Positions 14,965 through 23,051 of a stretch of 26,859 bases of DNA are shown here, one piece after another (the first letter of the stretch is position 1; every line of letters starts with the position of its first letter). The DNA lies in the NCBI GenBank assembly GCA_964589365.1, contig CAZPTQ010000056.1:1-26859 (forward strand), in the 5' to 3' direction. This DNA comes from M3007 sp964589365 (lineage in GTDB: Bacteria; Bacteroidota; Bacteroidia; Chitinophagales; Saprospiraceae). Under the pieces are notes generated by a model, which saw nothing but the letters and a program-made list of their open reading frames with translations, was not told the DNA's origin and ran no database searches. The translations under genes and the position numbers were made by a program.

Positions 14965-16875
14965 ATGCCATTCCGAAGCACCAGAATTTTCCTGCTTCTG
15001 CTGTTCTCATCTGGCTCGTTTCCTATCATCGCAGCTAATATCATGAAAAGACTTCTTACGCTTTCGCCCATCTTTTTTGCTTTAGCATTGGTCATCGGGG
15101 CATTCAGCACCGTCATTTTGTGGAAACCCAGCGACGTAGATGCCGCATTGGCCTGGAATCTTGCCATCATCCTGGCCCCCGCGCTGGCACTGGCGGCCCA
15201 ATGGAAAGTCGCCCGCGAACGCCAATTCCCCATCGTCACGGTACTGACGGTGGTGGCCATCCTGAACACCAGCATCGTAATCGGCTCTCGTCTTGGGGCG
15301 TGGACAGGGCAAGATTGGGTTCATGCGCTGACGGGCAGCGGCTTGCCAGACTTGCCCGGCAAAACAATAATGGGTGGCTTGGTGCTTCTGGTGCTGGTCT
15401 ATTTTGTGCTCCAGCGCTGGTGGCGGCTTCCAGCGGGTTTGGCCGATGTGCTGATGCTCGGTCTGCCACTTGCGGCCGTTTCGGGGCGCGTAGGTTGTCT
15501 GTTGGCAGGTTGTTGCTACGGCATCCCAACTGACTCGAATTGGGGCATTTCTTATGGGCATGGAACCCCTGCCTATATGCAACAATTACAGTCTGGAATT
15601 CTGATTGAAGGGGCAACGAGCACTACCCTCCTTTTCCCGATTCAGTTATTGTTGATAGGGGGCAATTTGCTCATTTTCATCTTTTTATGGCATTTCAGGA
15701 AACGATTCACGCGCCCCGGCGCACTTGCTTTTCTAGGGTTTGCTTTATTGACTTTCCAACGATTTGGCATTGAATTCCTGCGAGATGTGGCAACCAACCG
15801 GGGTTCATTCGGTATAATCTGGGGCGGGCTAAAAATGGGACAATGGGTCGTGTTGCTTATGGCCCTTGTGAGTTTTGCAGGCTTTTTGACACTTCAATTT
15901 TTTCAGCAAAAAAACAGCAAAGCACCTTCGCAGGAAGTCCCAAGCGTGGGAACTGCCCAATTGGCTTATGCGCTCGGCGGCATTACATTATTCGGTTTCC
16001 TGCTGCGCGATTTGATGACGCTCGACGAGGCCATGGTGATCCTGGTTTCGTGTGTGCCGGCATTGGTATTGTTGGGGCGGCAGTTGTGGCGGGAACATAG
16101 CACCGGGCGGTCCGTGTTGGCACCTGCTTCCTTATTGTCGGCTACTGCAATTGTACTGATGATCAACCCAATAGATAGTATTCCAAACAAAGCTTTACCA
16201 GGCGAATGGAAACAGTGGATGGAAGTGGGTGCTGCTGGCTCGTTCGGCAGTTACAAGGACATCAGCCGCGATTGCGATGGAAATGTGGTAAGCGAAGATA
16301 AAGTAAAAACAAATTCAGCAGGTGCGGAGGTCAATGCCAACTGGCAGCGCGGATGGACGAAACTGCAAGTCGGGTTGAGAGGGACTTTTGGCAATGCAAG
16401 TACCGACGAGAACAACAATGAAGACAGCAATTACAGATACACCTCTTTTGGGCTACATGGTAGGGCCAGCAGCAAGGTTATTGGAGCGTCACTGGGGCTT
16501 TTCAACCGACATCGTAATTTCCCTGCCTATGTAGGGGATTACCCCTCCCAAAATGATTTCCTGCTCTCTGCGTCGCTCCGTATTGGTCGCCTCGACCGCT
16601 ATTTCGTAGATTTTAGATTCTATGACGAGCCTATGCTTGGACTTGCCAACGAACCTGTATTTTCCTTTGGTTTCCTGAACCTGGGATTCAACGACCCAAG
16701 TGGCAACAGCCTTTTGCGGGCAGGAATGGCCGTTACCAGTGTTGGCGAAAGCGCGTTCAATCTTGCAGGGCAGTTTCCGTTTGGCAAAACGGGCATAAAT
16801 GGAGGCTTTTCTGCTTATCTCGGTAATGCAAACATGTTTAGCCTTGGGCTGCGGTATAGGTTTAGAGATAAGTAA
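14965..16875 (+). CDS. Lgt-like (prolipoprotein diacylglyceryl transferase family) membrane protein fused to a beta-strand-rich domain
   Basis: The protein has 636 residues. Residues about 30-395 are polytopic, with roughly nine to ten helices. At 174-186 they carry GRVGCLLAGCCYG, the glycine/cysteine signature of Lgt-family paralogues, followed by NWGISYGHGTPAYMQ. True Lgt transfers diacylglyceryl to prolipoprotein cysteines; whether this paralogue does so is unknown. From about 410 to the end the sequence changes to alternating strands (WMEVGAAGSFGSY, YTSFGLHGRASSKVIGASLG, FLLSASLRIGRLDRYFVDFR, MFSLGLRYRFRDK) that look like an outer-membrane barrel, an unusual partner for an inner-membrane domain. 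Met27 (15043, MKRLLTLSPIFF) is an alternative start. The 14965 ATG directly abuts a MITE-like element. Confidence 0.7.
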   Translation: MPFRSTRIFLLLLFSSGSFPIIAANIMKRLLTLSPIFFALALVIGAFSTVILWKPSDVDAALAWNLAIILAPALALAAQWKVARERQFPIVTVLTVVAILNTSIVIGSRLGAWTGQDWVHALTGSGLPDLPGKTIMGGLVLLVLVYFVLQRWWRLPAGLADVLMLGLPLAAVSGRVGCLLAGCCYGIPTDSNWGISYGHGTPAYMQQLQSGILIEGATSTTLLFPIQLLLIGGNLLIFIFLWHFRKRFTRPGALAFLGFALLTFQRFGIEFLRDVATNRGSFGIIWGGLKMGQWVVLLMALVSFAGFLTLQFFQQKNSKAPSQEVPSVGTAQLAYALGGITLFGFLLRDLMTLDEAMVILVSCVPALVLLGRQLWREHSTGRSVLAPASLLSATAIVLMINPIDSIPNKALPGEWKQWMEVGAAGSFGSYKDISRDCDGNVVSEDKVKTNSAGAEVNANWQRGWTKLQVGLRGTFGNASTDENNNEDSNYRYTSFGLHGRASSKVIGASLGLFNRHRNFPAYVGDYPSQNDFLLSASLRIGRLDRYFVDFRFYDEPMLGLANEPVFSFGFLNLGFNDPSGNSLLRAGMAVTSVGESAFNLAGQFPFGKTGINGGFSAYLGNANMFSLGLRYRFRDK

Positions 16876-17008
16876 GCAAATCGGCAAACTCTTCGAGGGA
16901 GGCAGGAAAGCGCAGCTCGCCCGTGCCGAGTTCGAGTCGCTCTTCGAGGAGATGGGGAATGGCAGTACAGATGCTTCGTTCATAATCAGGTGCCGTAGCA
17001 GTTGGCAC
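16862..17008 (-). CDS. Possible small protein of 48 residues (hypothetical)
   Basis: From GTG 17008 the frame reads VPTATAPDYERSICTAIPHL and continues with LEERLELGTGELRFPASLEE to a stop 14 bases inside the end of the convergent gene. The residue make-up looks like a helical soluble protein. An exact -7 box TAttTTTG (17011-17018, minus strand) lies two bases before the GTG, as for a leaderless transcript. The frame is open to 17074, which would give 70 residues. No family is recognised, and it could be spurious. Confidence 0.3.
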   Translation of the reverse strand: MPTATAPDYERSICTAIPHLLEERLELGTGELRFPASLEEFADLLTYL

Positions 17009-17037
17009 GACAAAAATAGGAAGAATTGGGAAAAGAT

Positions 17038-17045
17038 TACTTTTG
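17038..17045 (+). promoter_or_regulatory. Bacteroidota -7 promoter box TActTTTG
   Basis: This exact TAnnTTTG match lies 35 bases before the symporter ATG at 17081. It is the most likely promoter for the symporter and the downstream GT-C-like gene. A well-spaced -33 TTG is not evident. Confidence 0.55.
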
Positions 17046-17080
17046 CCAACCTTTGTCCCTGCCAAGGAACGCAATAAAAG

Positions 17081-18607
17081 ATGACTCAGCTAACACCCAC
17101 CTTCGTAGTAATCATACTTTTCCTCTATTTCGCCATGCTCGTGGGCGTGGCTTGGTTCACTGGTCGCAATACCAGCAACGAAGGTTTTTTTCTAGCCAAC
17201 CGCAAGGTGCCCTGGTATGTGGTGGCCTACGCGATGATAGGTACGAGCATCAGCGGGGTCACGTTCATCAGCATCCCCGGCGCGGTGGGTGGCACGGGCC
17301 TGAACATGGCATTCTCCTACATGCAAGTCGTGATGGGTTATTTGCTGGGCTACCTTTTTATCGCGACCGTGTTGATGCCGATGTACTATCGTTTGAACCT
17401 GACGAGTATTTACGGATATCTGGAACAGCGGTTTGGATGGTGGTCTTATAAAACCGGGGCCGGTTTTTTTCTGCTCTCCCGCACCTTGGGTTCGGCGGCG
17501 CGGATGTTCCTGGCAGCCAGCGTTTTGCAGTTGTTTGTCTTTGGCCCGATGGGGGTTCCTTTTGTCGTCACTGTGGTGTTGATGTTGGCCTTGATTTACC
17601 TCTACACATTCAAGGGAGGGCTAAAGACCATCATTTGGACGGACTCGATCATGACCACCTTTTTCCTTGCAGCCTTGATATTCACAGTTTGGACCATCGG
17701 GAAATCACTGAATTTGGGCGGATTGGACATCTTTTCCAGCGTGATGGACAGCCGTTACGGGCAAATATTTTTCTTCGACAATTTCTTTAGCGATCCCAAC
17801 CATTTTGTGAAGCAATTTGTGAGCGGAGCCCTCATCGCCGTTGCGATGACTGGGCTTGACCAGGATTTGATGCAGAAAAACCTGGCCTGCAAAAACATCC
17901 GGGAAGCACAGAAAAACATGCTCGTATTCTGCGTTTATCTCGTGGTCATCAACTTCCTTTTTCTTGTGCTCGGGGCCTTACTTTACCTCTACGCTGGCTC
18001 CATTGGCCTCGAAATCCCTGCACGCACAGACCATCTTTTCCCCAAAATAGCCTTTGGGCATTTGGATGCGGTGGCTGGCATTTTCTTTATCCTTGGCCTT
18101 ATCGGAAGCACTTACGCCAGCAGCGATTCGGCACTTACCGCGCTTACCACGAGTTTTTGCGTAGATTTTTTGAACTTTGAAAAAGGGAAACTTGCGGAGG
18201 CTCAATCCTTCACATACGAAGAAGACCGGCTTGCCCACGATCGCGCTAGGGAAGAAAAACAGCGCAAAACCCGCACGCTCGTACACCTCGGCTTTTCGGG
18301 ATTGTTTGTGCTTATTATTCTGATACTCAATGTTCTGAGCAATTCGGCGGTCATCTCACTCATCTTCAAAATAGCGGGTTATACCTACGGGCCTTTGCTC
18401 GGTCTTTTCATGTTTGGCCTATTCACCGATCTGAAAATTCGCGACCGTTACGCGCTGCACGTCTGCCTTGCTGCGCCACTGCTGACTTTTTGCTTTGAAT
18501 ACGCCTCCAAAACCTGGGCTGGTTTTGATGTCGGGTTTCTCACCATATTGATCAATGGCCTGTTCACCACCTTCGGGTTGTGGGTGATCTCTTACCGGGA
18601 AAAATAA
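17081..18607 (+). CDS. Sodium:solute symporter (SSS family)
   Basis: The protein has 508 residues with about 13 membrane helices, the usual size of the SSS/SLC5 family (LeuT fold). Recognisable segments are the N-terminal FTGRNTSNEGFFLANRKVPW with AYAMIGTSISGVTFISIPGA (helices 1-2, typical of SSS) and GALIAVAMTGLDQDLMQKNL followed by CKNIREAQKN. The TYASSDSALTALTTSFCVDF segment resembles the sodium-site serine motif of helix 8. A charged cytoplasmic loop follows (about 370-400). These proteins import organic solutes with Na+; the substrate cannot be determined here. The GT-C-like gene begins 53 bases after it on the same strand, so an operon is likely. Confidence 0.9.
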   Translation: MTQLTPTFVVIILFLYFAMLVGVAWFTGRNTSNEGFFLANRKVPWYVVAYAMIGTSISGVTFISIPGAVGGTGLNMAFSYMQVVMGYLLGYLFIATVLMPMYYRLNLTSIYGYLEQRFGWWSYKTGAGFFLLSRTLGSAARMFLAASVLQLFVFGPMGVPFVVTVVLMLALIYLYTFKGGLKTIIWTDSIMTTFFLAALIFTVWTIGKSLNLGGLDIFSSVMDSRYGQIFFFDNFFSDPNHFVKQFVSGALIAVAMTGLDQDLMQKNLACKNIREAQKNMLVFCVYLVVINFLFLVLGALLYLYAGSIGLEIPARTDHLFPKIAFGHLDAVAGIFFILGLIGSTYASSDSALTALTTSFCVDFLNFEKGKLAEAQSFTYEEDRLAHDRAREEKQRKTRTLVHLGFSGLFVLIILILNVLSNSAVISLIFKIAGYTYGPLLGLFMFGLFTDLKIRDRYALHVCLAAPLLTFCFEYASKTWAGFDVGFLTILINGLFTTFGLWVISYREK

Positions 18608-18660
18608 ATCTGAGTACCCCTAGTTGCACACAATTAACCCAACGAATTACCGCGCACTAC

Positions 18661-19953
18661 ATGTCAAACCAACGATTTTCCATAAAAAAGTTTCTGCTGC
18701 GGTGGTACTTTCCACTGCTGGTTGTTTTTACAATAATCGCAGGATTGAACCAACAGAAATACCCTGATCTCATCTTCAAGAGTGATAGAGAAGGCTATTA
18801 TATGTACATAGCGGCGCCGTTTTTTAGCGGCAGTTTCGCCAATTACAAACCGAGCAGCGATATTTTCACCCCTTTTCCTGGCACCAACAAAATTTTTACA
18901 AAATACAGCTATGGCGTTGCGCTGCTGGAGGCGCCTTTTGTGTTTGTTGCCCATACCATCTATGTGATAAAAGAAGGCAATCACGACTCCCATGGGCGCT
19001 TACCGATTCACGGGCGGGGCGTATTGTTCGCGTTTATCTTTTACAGCTTGTTGAGCTTGTGGCTATTGCGCCGCTTTTTGGAAAAAAGGTTCGATCCGGT
19101 CTGGGTCATGGTGGCGTTGAGCGGCCTGTACCTCGGCACCAATTGGATTTTCTACACCGTTAAAGAACCTGGCAATTCGCACGTGGCCTCACTCTTCCTA
19201 TTGAGCTGCTGGCTTGTGTTTGTCCCAAAACTGTTTCGCGAACCCTCAGCCAAAAATTTCGCGATAGCAGGGCTGATTTTTGGTCTGACGAGTTTGATTC
19301 GCCCGACCAATGCTATCGCGATTCTGTATCTTTTCTTTGCCGAATTCAACGCCCCAAATGGCGGCACTTTGAGAGAACGCTGGCAGTTTTTTCTTAAATA
19401 CTGGTCTTTGATACCACTTTCTGTGCTCGTCGTGCTGCTTGTCTGGTTGCCACAAATGTGGTACTGGCATTCAGTTACAGGCAATTGGTGGTACTACTCA
19501 TACGATGAAGAAGGTTTTACAAATTGGAAGTCGCCAAAAATCCTGAATGTTCTTTTCGATGTCCAAAACGGTCTATTTGTTTATGCGCCCATCCTGTTTT
19601 TTTCGCTCATCGGTTTACTGCGGGGCGTTTGGAAAAAGCAGCGTGAAGCCTTAGGGATTTTTACCATAATAGCCGTGTTGACCTATTTGTTTGCCAGTTG
19701 GCATACCTGGTCATTCGGCGGCGCCTACGGGCACCGTTGTTATGTGGATTGGATGTGCTTCCTCAGCCTGCCGTTTTGTTGGTTCTTGCAAGAAATGGTC
19801 GCGCCTTCGCGCTGGGCGCGTATTGGTGTGGGCGTGCTGATTGTTTGCCTGATCTACCTGAGCCTGGGCTTGAGCTATCTGTATCAATGGCCCTGGGAGC
19901 ACCCAGACTGGACCTGGGGAAAACTATTGGAGACGATGGGGCGACTTTTTTAA
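18661..19953 (+). CDS. Polytopic membrane protein, probable GT-C-type glycosyltransferase-like
   Basis: The protein has 430 residues with about ten hydrophobic helices. After the first helix it has DLIFKSDREGYYMYIAAPFF: an acidic D-x-E pair in the first outer loop, as in GT-C glycosyltransferases (PMT/ArnT-like), which use lipid-linked sugar donors. Later segments include GLTSLIRPTNAIAILYLFFA (an Arg-Pro-Thr element common in GT-C proteins) and SWHTWSFGGAYGHRCYVDWM, a conserved-looking periplasmic motif. I recognise the general type but not a named family, and the acceptor is unknown. ATG 18661 is preferred to the in-frame ATG 18580, which lies inside the symporter gene. It is followed by a hairpin. 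Confidence 0.68.
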   Translation: MSNQRFSIKKFLLRWYFPLLVVFTIIAGLNQQKYPDLIFKSDREGYYMYIAAPFFSGSFANYKPSSDIFTPFPGTNKIFTKYSYGVALLEAPFVFVAHTIYVIKEGNHDSHGRLPIHGRGVLFAFIFYSLLSLWLLRRFLEKRFDPVWVMVALSGLYLGTNWIFYTVKEPGNSHVASLFLLSCWLVFVPKLFREPSAKNFAIAGLIFGLTSLIRPTNAIAILYLFFAEFNAPNGGTLRERWQFFLKYWSLIPLSVLVVLLVWLPQMWYWHSVTGNWWYYSYDEEGFTNWKSPKILNVLFDVQNGLFVYAPILFFSLIGLLRGVWKKQREALGIFTIIAVLTYLFASWHTWSFGGAYGHRCYVDWMCFLSLPFCWFLQEMVAPSRWARIGVGVLIVCLIYLSLGLSYLYQWPWEHPDWTWGKLLETMGRLF

Positions 19954-19969
19954 GATTGGATTAAACAGG

Positions 19970-20094
19970 AAAACAGGAAAAATTAAAACCATACATAATG
20001 ATCCGAAAAAGGCCAAAATCTTCCCTTTTTAGAAATGCCACTCCTCTCGGTTTTAAATTTTCCTGTTCTCCGGTTTTGCGGTTTTCCTGTTTAA
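19970..20094. repeat. Intergenic hairpin related to 785-896 (ACAGGAAAA/ACCGCAAAA words)
   Basis: The left arm 19970-20000 (ATTAAACAGGAAAACAGGAA and on, to TTAAAACC) pairs with the right arm 20049-20094. The right arm carries an extra CCGCAAAACCGGAGAA block that the left arm lacks. It shares the words ACCGCAAAA, ACAGGAgAA and TTTAAAACC with the hairpin at 785-896. It lies between convergent genes. Confidence 0.75.
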
Positions 20095-20100
20095 TTTTTT

Positions 20101-20685
20101 TTACGCCCAGACTGTCTTCTCCGCAACATCCCCGCGCTTACCCGGCACATCGGTGGGCATTTCGTGCCAGGCCATGTAAAACAGGCCAAGACACCGCTCT
20201 CCTGCTTCCAGATTCAGAAATTCGTTTGCTTCCAGCGCTGCCCTGGGCGTACTCCAGTAACTCCCCAAGCCAATGGCAGCGCAACTAAGCCACACATTCT
20301 GAACAGCCATGGCAACGGAGGCAATCTCCTCAAATTCAGGCAGATTCGCCGCCGGGTCAGGCCGAAGTACGATGGCAATTACCGCCCCGGCTCGGAGCGG
20401 ATTGGCGCCTGCGTTTTTCATTTTCTCTTCTGAAAACAACTCGGCTGGAGTGTTCTTTTTGTAAAACTCGGAGAGGTAATCCGCGAGTTTTTGGCGGCTC
20501 GCTTCGGAGTGGAACACATGGAAACGCCAGGGCTCAGTGCGTTTGTGGGTGGGCGCCCAGTTGGCATTTTCCAGCAATTGTTCGATGGTGGCCCTGTCAA
20601 TCGGATTTCCTGGAATATAAAACTTAGGGAATACGGCGCGGCGGTTTTGGATCAGTTCGGAAATTTGGGCGAGGGAAATATTCAT
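20101..20685 (-). CDS. Nitroreductase-family protein (FMN-dependent)
   Basis: The protein has 194 residues, the size of single-domain nitroreductases of the YdjA/MhqN type. The N-terminal ELIQNRRAVFPKFY carries the basic FMN-phosphate-binding RR seen in this family. ANWAPTHKRTEPWRFHVF is the conserved W-x-P-(S/T)-x-x-x-x-x-P-W segment, and AVQNVWLSCAAIGLGSYWST is the central helix/strand that contacts the flavin. Such enzymes reduce nitro or quinone-like compounds with NAD(P)H in the cytosol; the natural substrate is unknown. It lies downstream of the regulator on the same strand, with 62 bases between them. Confidence 0.88.
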   Translation of the reverse strand: MNISLAQISELIQNRRAVFPKFYIPGNPIDRATIEQLLENANWAPTHKRTEPWRFHVFHSEASRQKLADYLSEFYKKNTPAELFSEEKMKNAGANPLRAGAVIAIVLRPDPAANLPEFEEIASVAMAVQNVWLSCAAIGLGSYWSTPRAALEANEFLNLEAGERCLGLFYMAWHEMPTDVPGKRGDVAEKTVWA

Positions 20686-20747
20686 ATTGAAGTGTTTTGT
20701 ATTAAAGTTCGGTCCTGGGCTTGTGTCATGCGCTCTAATTTTGTTTC

Positions 20748-21659
20748 TTATTTTCCCGTTTCCAGCCTATACCCTACCCCATGCACTGCTGCAATACCGA
20801 CAGATGGGTCAGCCGCTAGTTTTTTGCGCAACCTCGACACAAAAACATCCACGCTTCGCCCAACCAAAACGCCCTCATCCGCCCAAACCTGCTGAAGGAT
20901 AAAATCCCGTTCGAGTAGTCGGTCGGGGCTGGTGACGAATAGCCGGAGCAATTTCGTTTCCCTGAAAGTCAGTGCATGGCGGGCACCATTGCAAAGAAGC
21001 ACCTGACCAGCAACGTCCAGACGAGAATTCCCGAATGTCAGCCAGTCCGTTTCTTCCCCGGCTGCCGTGCCTTGGCTGGCATGGGCGGCTAAAGGCATGG
21101 CAATCTTTGATTTTTGCTGAAGGAAATACCAAAAACCAGCGATTCCAGCCAAAATCAACAGCAAAGCCCCAAATATTCCAGGCAAAAACGACTTTTTTTC
21201 GTCATTTTCCAAAAAGCTAATTTCAATATAATGACAGCCCTTGGGCATTTCCCGCCCGCCACAGGGTACGACGTTGTTTTGCAAATGGTCAAGTTGGTGA
21301 TAGCCCAGATCAATGGTGGAATCAAAACAGCGGCGCACAGCTACTTCATAAGGCCGCCGGATGCCATACAAATCGAGCGAGCTCTGGAGCAGGGCTGGAA
21401 GTGCTTCATAATTGAACTCTTGCTCTATGCGGACGCTCCAAACGCCTTCGCCAAGCTGCTCGATGGCCGGAATACGGCTCGTGCTATCGCCCGATGCGCG
21501 GAGCAGCCCGTCGGCAGTACGGCGCAGGGCAAGGTTGATTTTTGCGGGCGAAAAGTTCTCAGCGGTGTCTTCTGTTGCCGGCGGCATCAGCCAAGCCAAA
21601 ATAGGCAGCACCAACAGAGGCAGAAGCCGAAGCGTTTTAAAAAAATAGGCTGAAAGCAT
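20748..21659 (-). CDS. Membrane-anchored winged-helix transcriptional regulator
   Basis: The protein has 303 residues. Its parts in order are: a membrane/signal helix at about 8-27 (LRLLPLLVLPILAWLM); a periplasmic domain of about 130 residues (INLALRRTADGLLRASGDST, RPYEVAVRRCFDSTIDLGYH, VVPCGGREMPKGCHYIEISF); a second membrane helix at about 168-188 (FLPGIFGALLLILAGIAGFW); a linker; and an OmpR/PhoB-type winged helix at about 215-303 (LTFRETKLLRLFVTSPDRLL, VGRSVDVFVSRLRKKLAADP, VHGVGYRLE). It is a one-component sensor like ToxR or CadC, but with the DNA-binding domain at the C-terminus. ATG 21659 is chosen because a well-formed promoter ends three bases before it and the longer frame reads like non-coding sequence. 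The nitroreductase and Asp-box lipoprotein genes flank it on the same strand. Confidence 0.82.
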   Translation of the reverse strand: MLSAYFFKTLRLLPLLVLPILAWLMPPATEDTAENFSPAKINLALRRTADGLLRASGDSTSRIPAIEQLGEGVWSVRIEQEFNYEALPALLQSSLDLYGIRRPYEVAVRRCFDSTIDLGYHQLDHLQNNVVPCGGREMPKGCHYIEISFLENDEKKSFLPGIFGALLLILAGIAGFWYFLQQKSKIAMPLAAHASQGTAAGEETDWLTFGNSRLDVAGQVLLCNGARHALTFRETKLLRLFVTSPDRLLERDFILQQVWADEGVLVGRSVDVFVSRLRKKLAADPSVGIAAVHGVGYRLETGK

Positions 21660-21662
21660 GCC

Positions 21663-21694
21663 CAAAATTAGCGCGGTTTTTTGAGTGTGTTCAA
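21663..21694 (-). promoter_or_regulatory. Well-formed Bacteroidota promoter of the regulator, probably leaderless
   Basis: On the minus strand a TTG (21692-21694) is followed by 21 bases and then TAATTTTG (21663-21670), an exact -7 box. The ATG follows only three bases later, at 21659. Transcription would begin at or next to the start codon, so the mRNA is probably leaderless. Confidence 0.6.
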
Positions 21695-21778
21695 GAAAGT
21701 GTGGAATACCTGAATTTAATCGTTGATAATCAATGTGATTGGCGGGTCGCGCCACAATTTCCTGAACGTGTTCACTTT

Positions 21779-22846
21779 TCAGCATCCTACCACTTTTACG
21801 GCATAAATCACATCGCCCGAAACAGCCAGCTGGAGCAGTTTGAAGCCTTTTTCGGTAAAAACAGGTTCCCAACTTTTGCCCCAATCGGAAGAACGGAAAA
21901 TCCCACCATCGCAGCTGCAAAAGAGGTATTTGCCCGCCTTTTTGATGTCGTTGATTGACTTGATGCGCGAACCGCCTATCTCGTTGTTAAAAATGAACTG
22001 ACCCGAAGAAAGGTTCTCATCTATGCGCTGCCAGGTTTTGCCACCGTCGGCAGACATACGCAGCCTGTTAGTCGGCTCATCTTGCCAATTTCCACCTTGG
22101 GTGATCGAGACGAAACGCCCGTCTATGAACCCCGTGTTCCATGCGGAGCCGTCCTCGGTCATCACCATATCCCAGTGCTCACCGGCGTCGGTCGAGCGCA
22201 AAATGCCCTTATAAGTGCCGCAAATCAGCACGCCTTCCGCCTCGACCATGCTATTGATGCCATCATTAGCATAAACCTGTTTCCAGCTATTTCCGGCGTC
22301 AGTGGATTTGTAAAGGCCGCTTTCACAGCCGACGAATAGTGTCCCATCCGGTGTTTCCAAAACGCTGCGTACCGTCTTGTCTTTCAAAGCATTGTGTAAG
22401 GGTATCAAAACGTCCGTGCCAGGTACCTTTTGAAAAAAACCATTCAGGTAGCTGACGACATAAGGCCCTGTCCGACCATGGAAAATACCTGAGATTTCTA
22501 GTCCCATAGAAACCTCGTTTTCCCAGCTAGGAGCTGCAACGTTGATGCTGCTGTGGTACAATCCGATATCAGAAGTCAAAGAGAGTTCTCCGCCGTCGAT
22601 AAGAACACGCCGAACAGGCAAATCTATGGGCAGTCCCGCGCTGACATCCTGCCAGGTCTGTCCGCCGTCTGAGGATTTAAAGACGATGTTGCTTGCCGTG
22701 GGTATGGCTTTCTCTGAGCCCTCCTGGCCAGCGACGCTAGATTGTAAAACAATGTTGGCCTCTGATAGCAGGGCTTTTTCCTGACTCTGCTGGCAGGAAA
22801 CGAGGGATTGAACAAGAAGCAATAATGCTAGGATATGGATTTGCAT
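21779..22846 (-). CDS. Asp-box (BNR-like) beta-propeller lipoprotein
   Basis: The protein has 355 residues. The N-terminus MQIHILALLLLVQSLVSC is a lipoprotein signal with lipobox LVSC, so the mature protein is lipid-anchored in the envelope. Five Asp-box repeats of the form S-x-D-x-G-x-x-W are visible: SSDGGQTW, STDAGNSW, STDAGEHW, SADGGKTW and SSDWGKSW, spaced along the chain as in sialidase/Ycf48-type propellers. None of the sialidase catalytic arginines is obvious, so a binding or sensing role is more likely than catalysis. ATG 22846 begins the signal peptide; the frame is open to 22870. It lies 119 bases before the membrane-anchored regulator on the same strand. Confidence 0.82.
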   Translation of the reverse strand: MQIHILALLLLVQSLVSCQQSQEKALLSEANIVLQSSVAGQEGSEKAIPTASNIVFKSSDGGQTWQDVSAGLPIDLPVRRVLIDGGELSLTSDIGLYHSSINVAAPSWENEVSMGLEISGIFHGRTGPYVVSYLNGFFQKVPGTDVLIPLHNALKDKTVRSVLETPDGTLFVGCESGLYKSTDAGNSWKQVYANDGINSMVEAEGVLICGTYKGILRSTDAGEHWDMVMTEDGSAWNTGFIDGRFVSITQGGNWQDEPTNRLRMSADGGKTWQRIDENLSSGQFIFNNEIGGSRIKSINDIKKAGKYLFCSCDGGIFRSSDWGKSWEPVFTEKGFKLLQLAVSGDVIYAVKVVGC

Positions 22847-22961
22847 GACTTTGTTTGGTTGGTGAAACAATGGGGCAAAAGTATGAGCGGTTAAAGTGGA
22901 GACTGTTTTTTGGGTGTAAAACGATGTAACAGAATTGTAAAAGCTTGTTCATTCTGTCAAT

Positions 22962-23044
22962 CTGTCCTACCCCTCGTTTACCGGTTCTATTCTAAAGTAG
23001 AGATTCTGATTTAGAATGGTACTGCTAAATGAGGGGTGGGACAG
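22962..23044. repeat. Intergenic hairpin with nested inner stem
   Basis: The outer arms 22962-22980 (CTGTCCTACCCCTCGTTTA) and 23026-23044 pair over 19 bp with two G-U pairs. An inner perfect stem, ATTCTAAA (22989-22996) with TTTAGAAT (23010-23017), sits within the loop. It lies upstream of the lipoprotein gene and downstream of the CHAT fragment. Confidence 0.75.
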
Positions 23045-23051
23045 TGACTTG

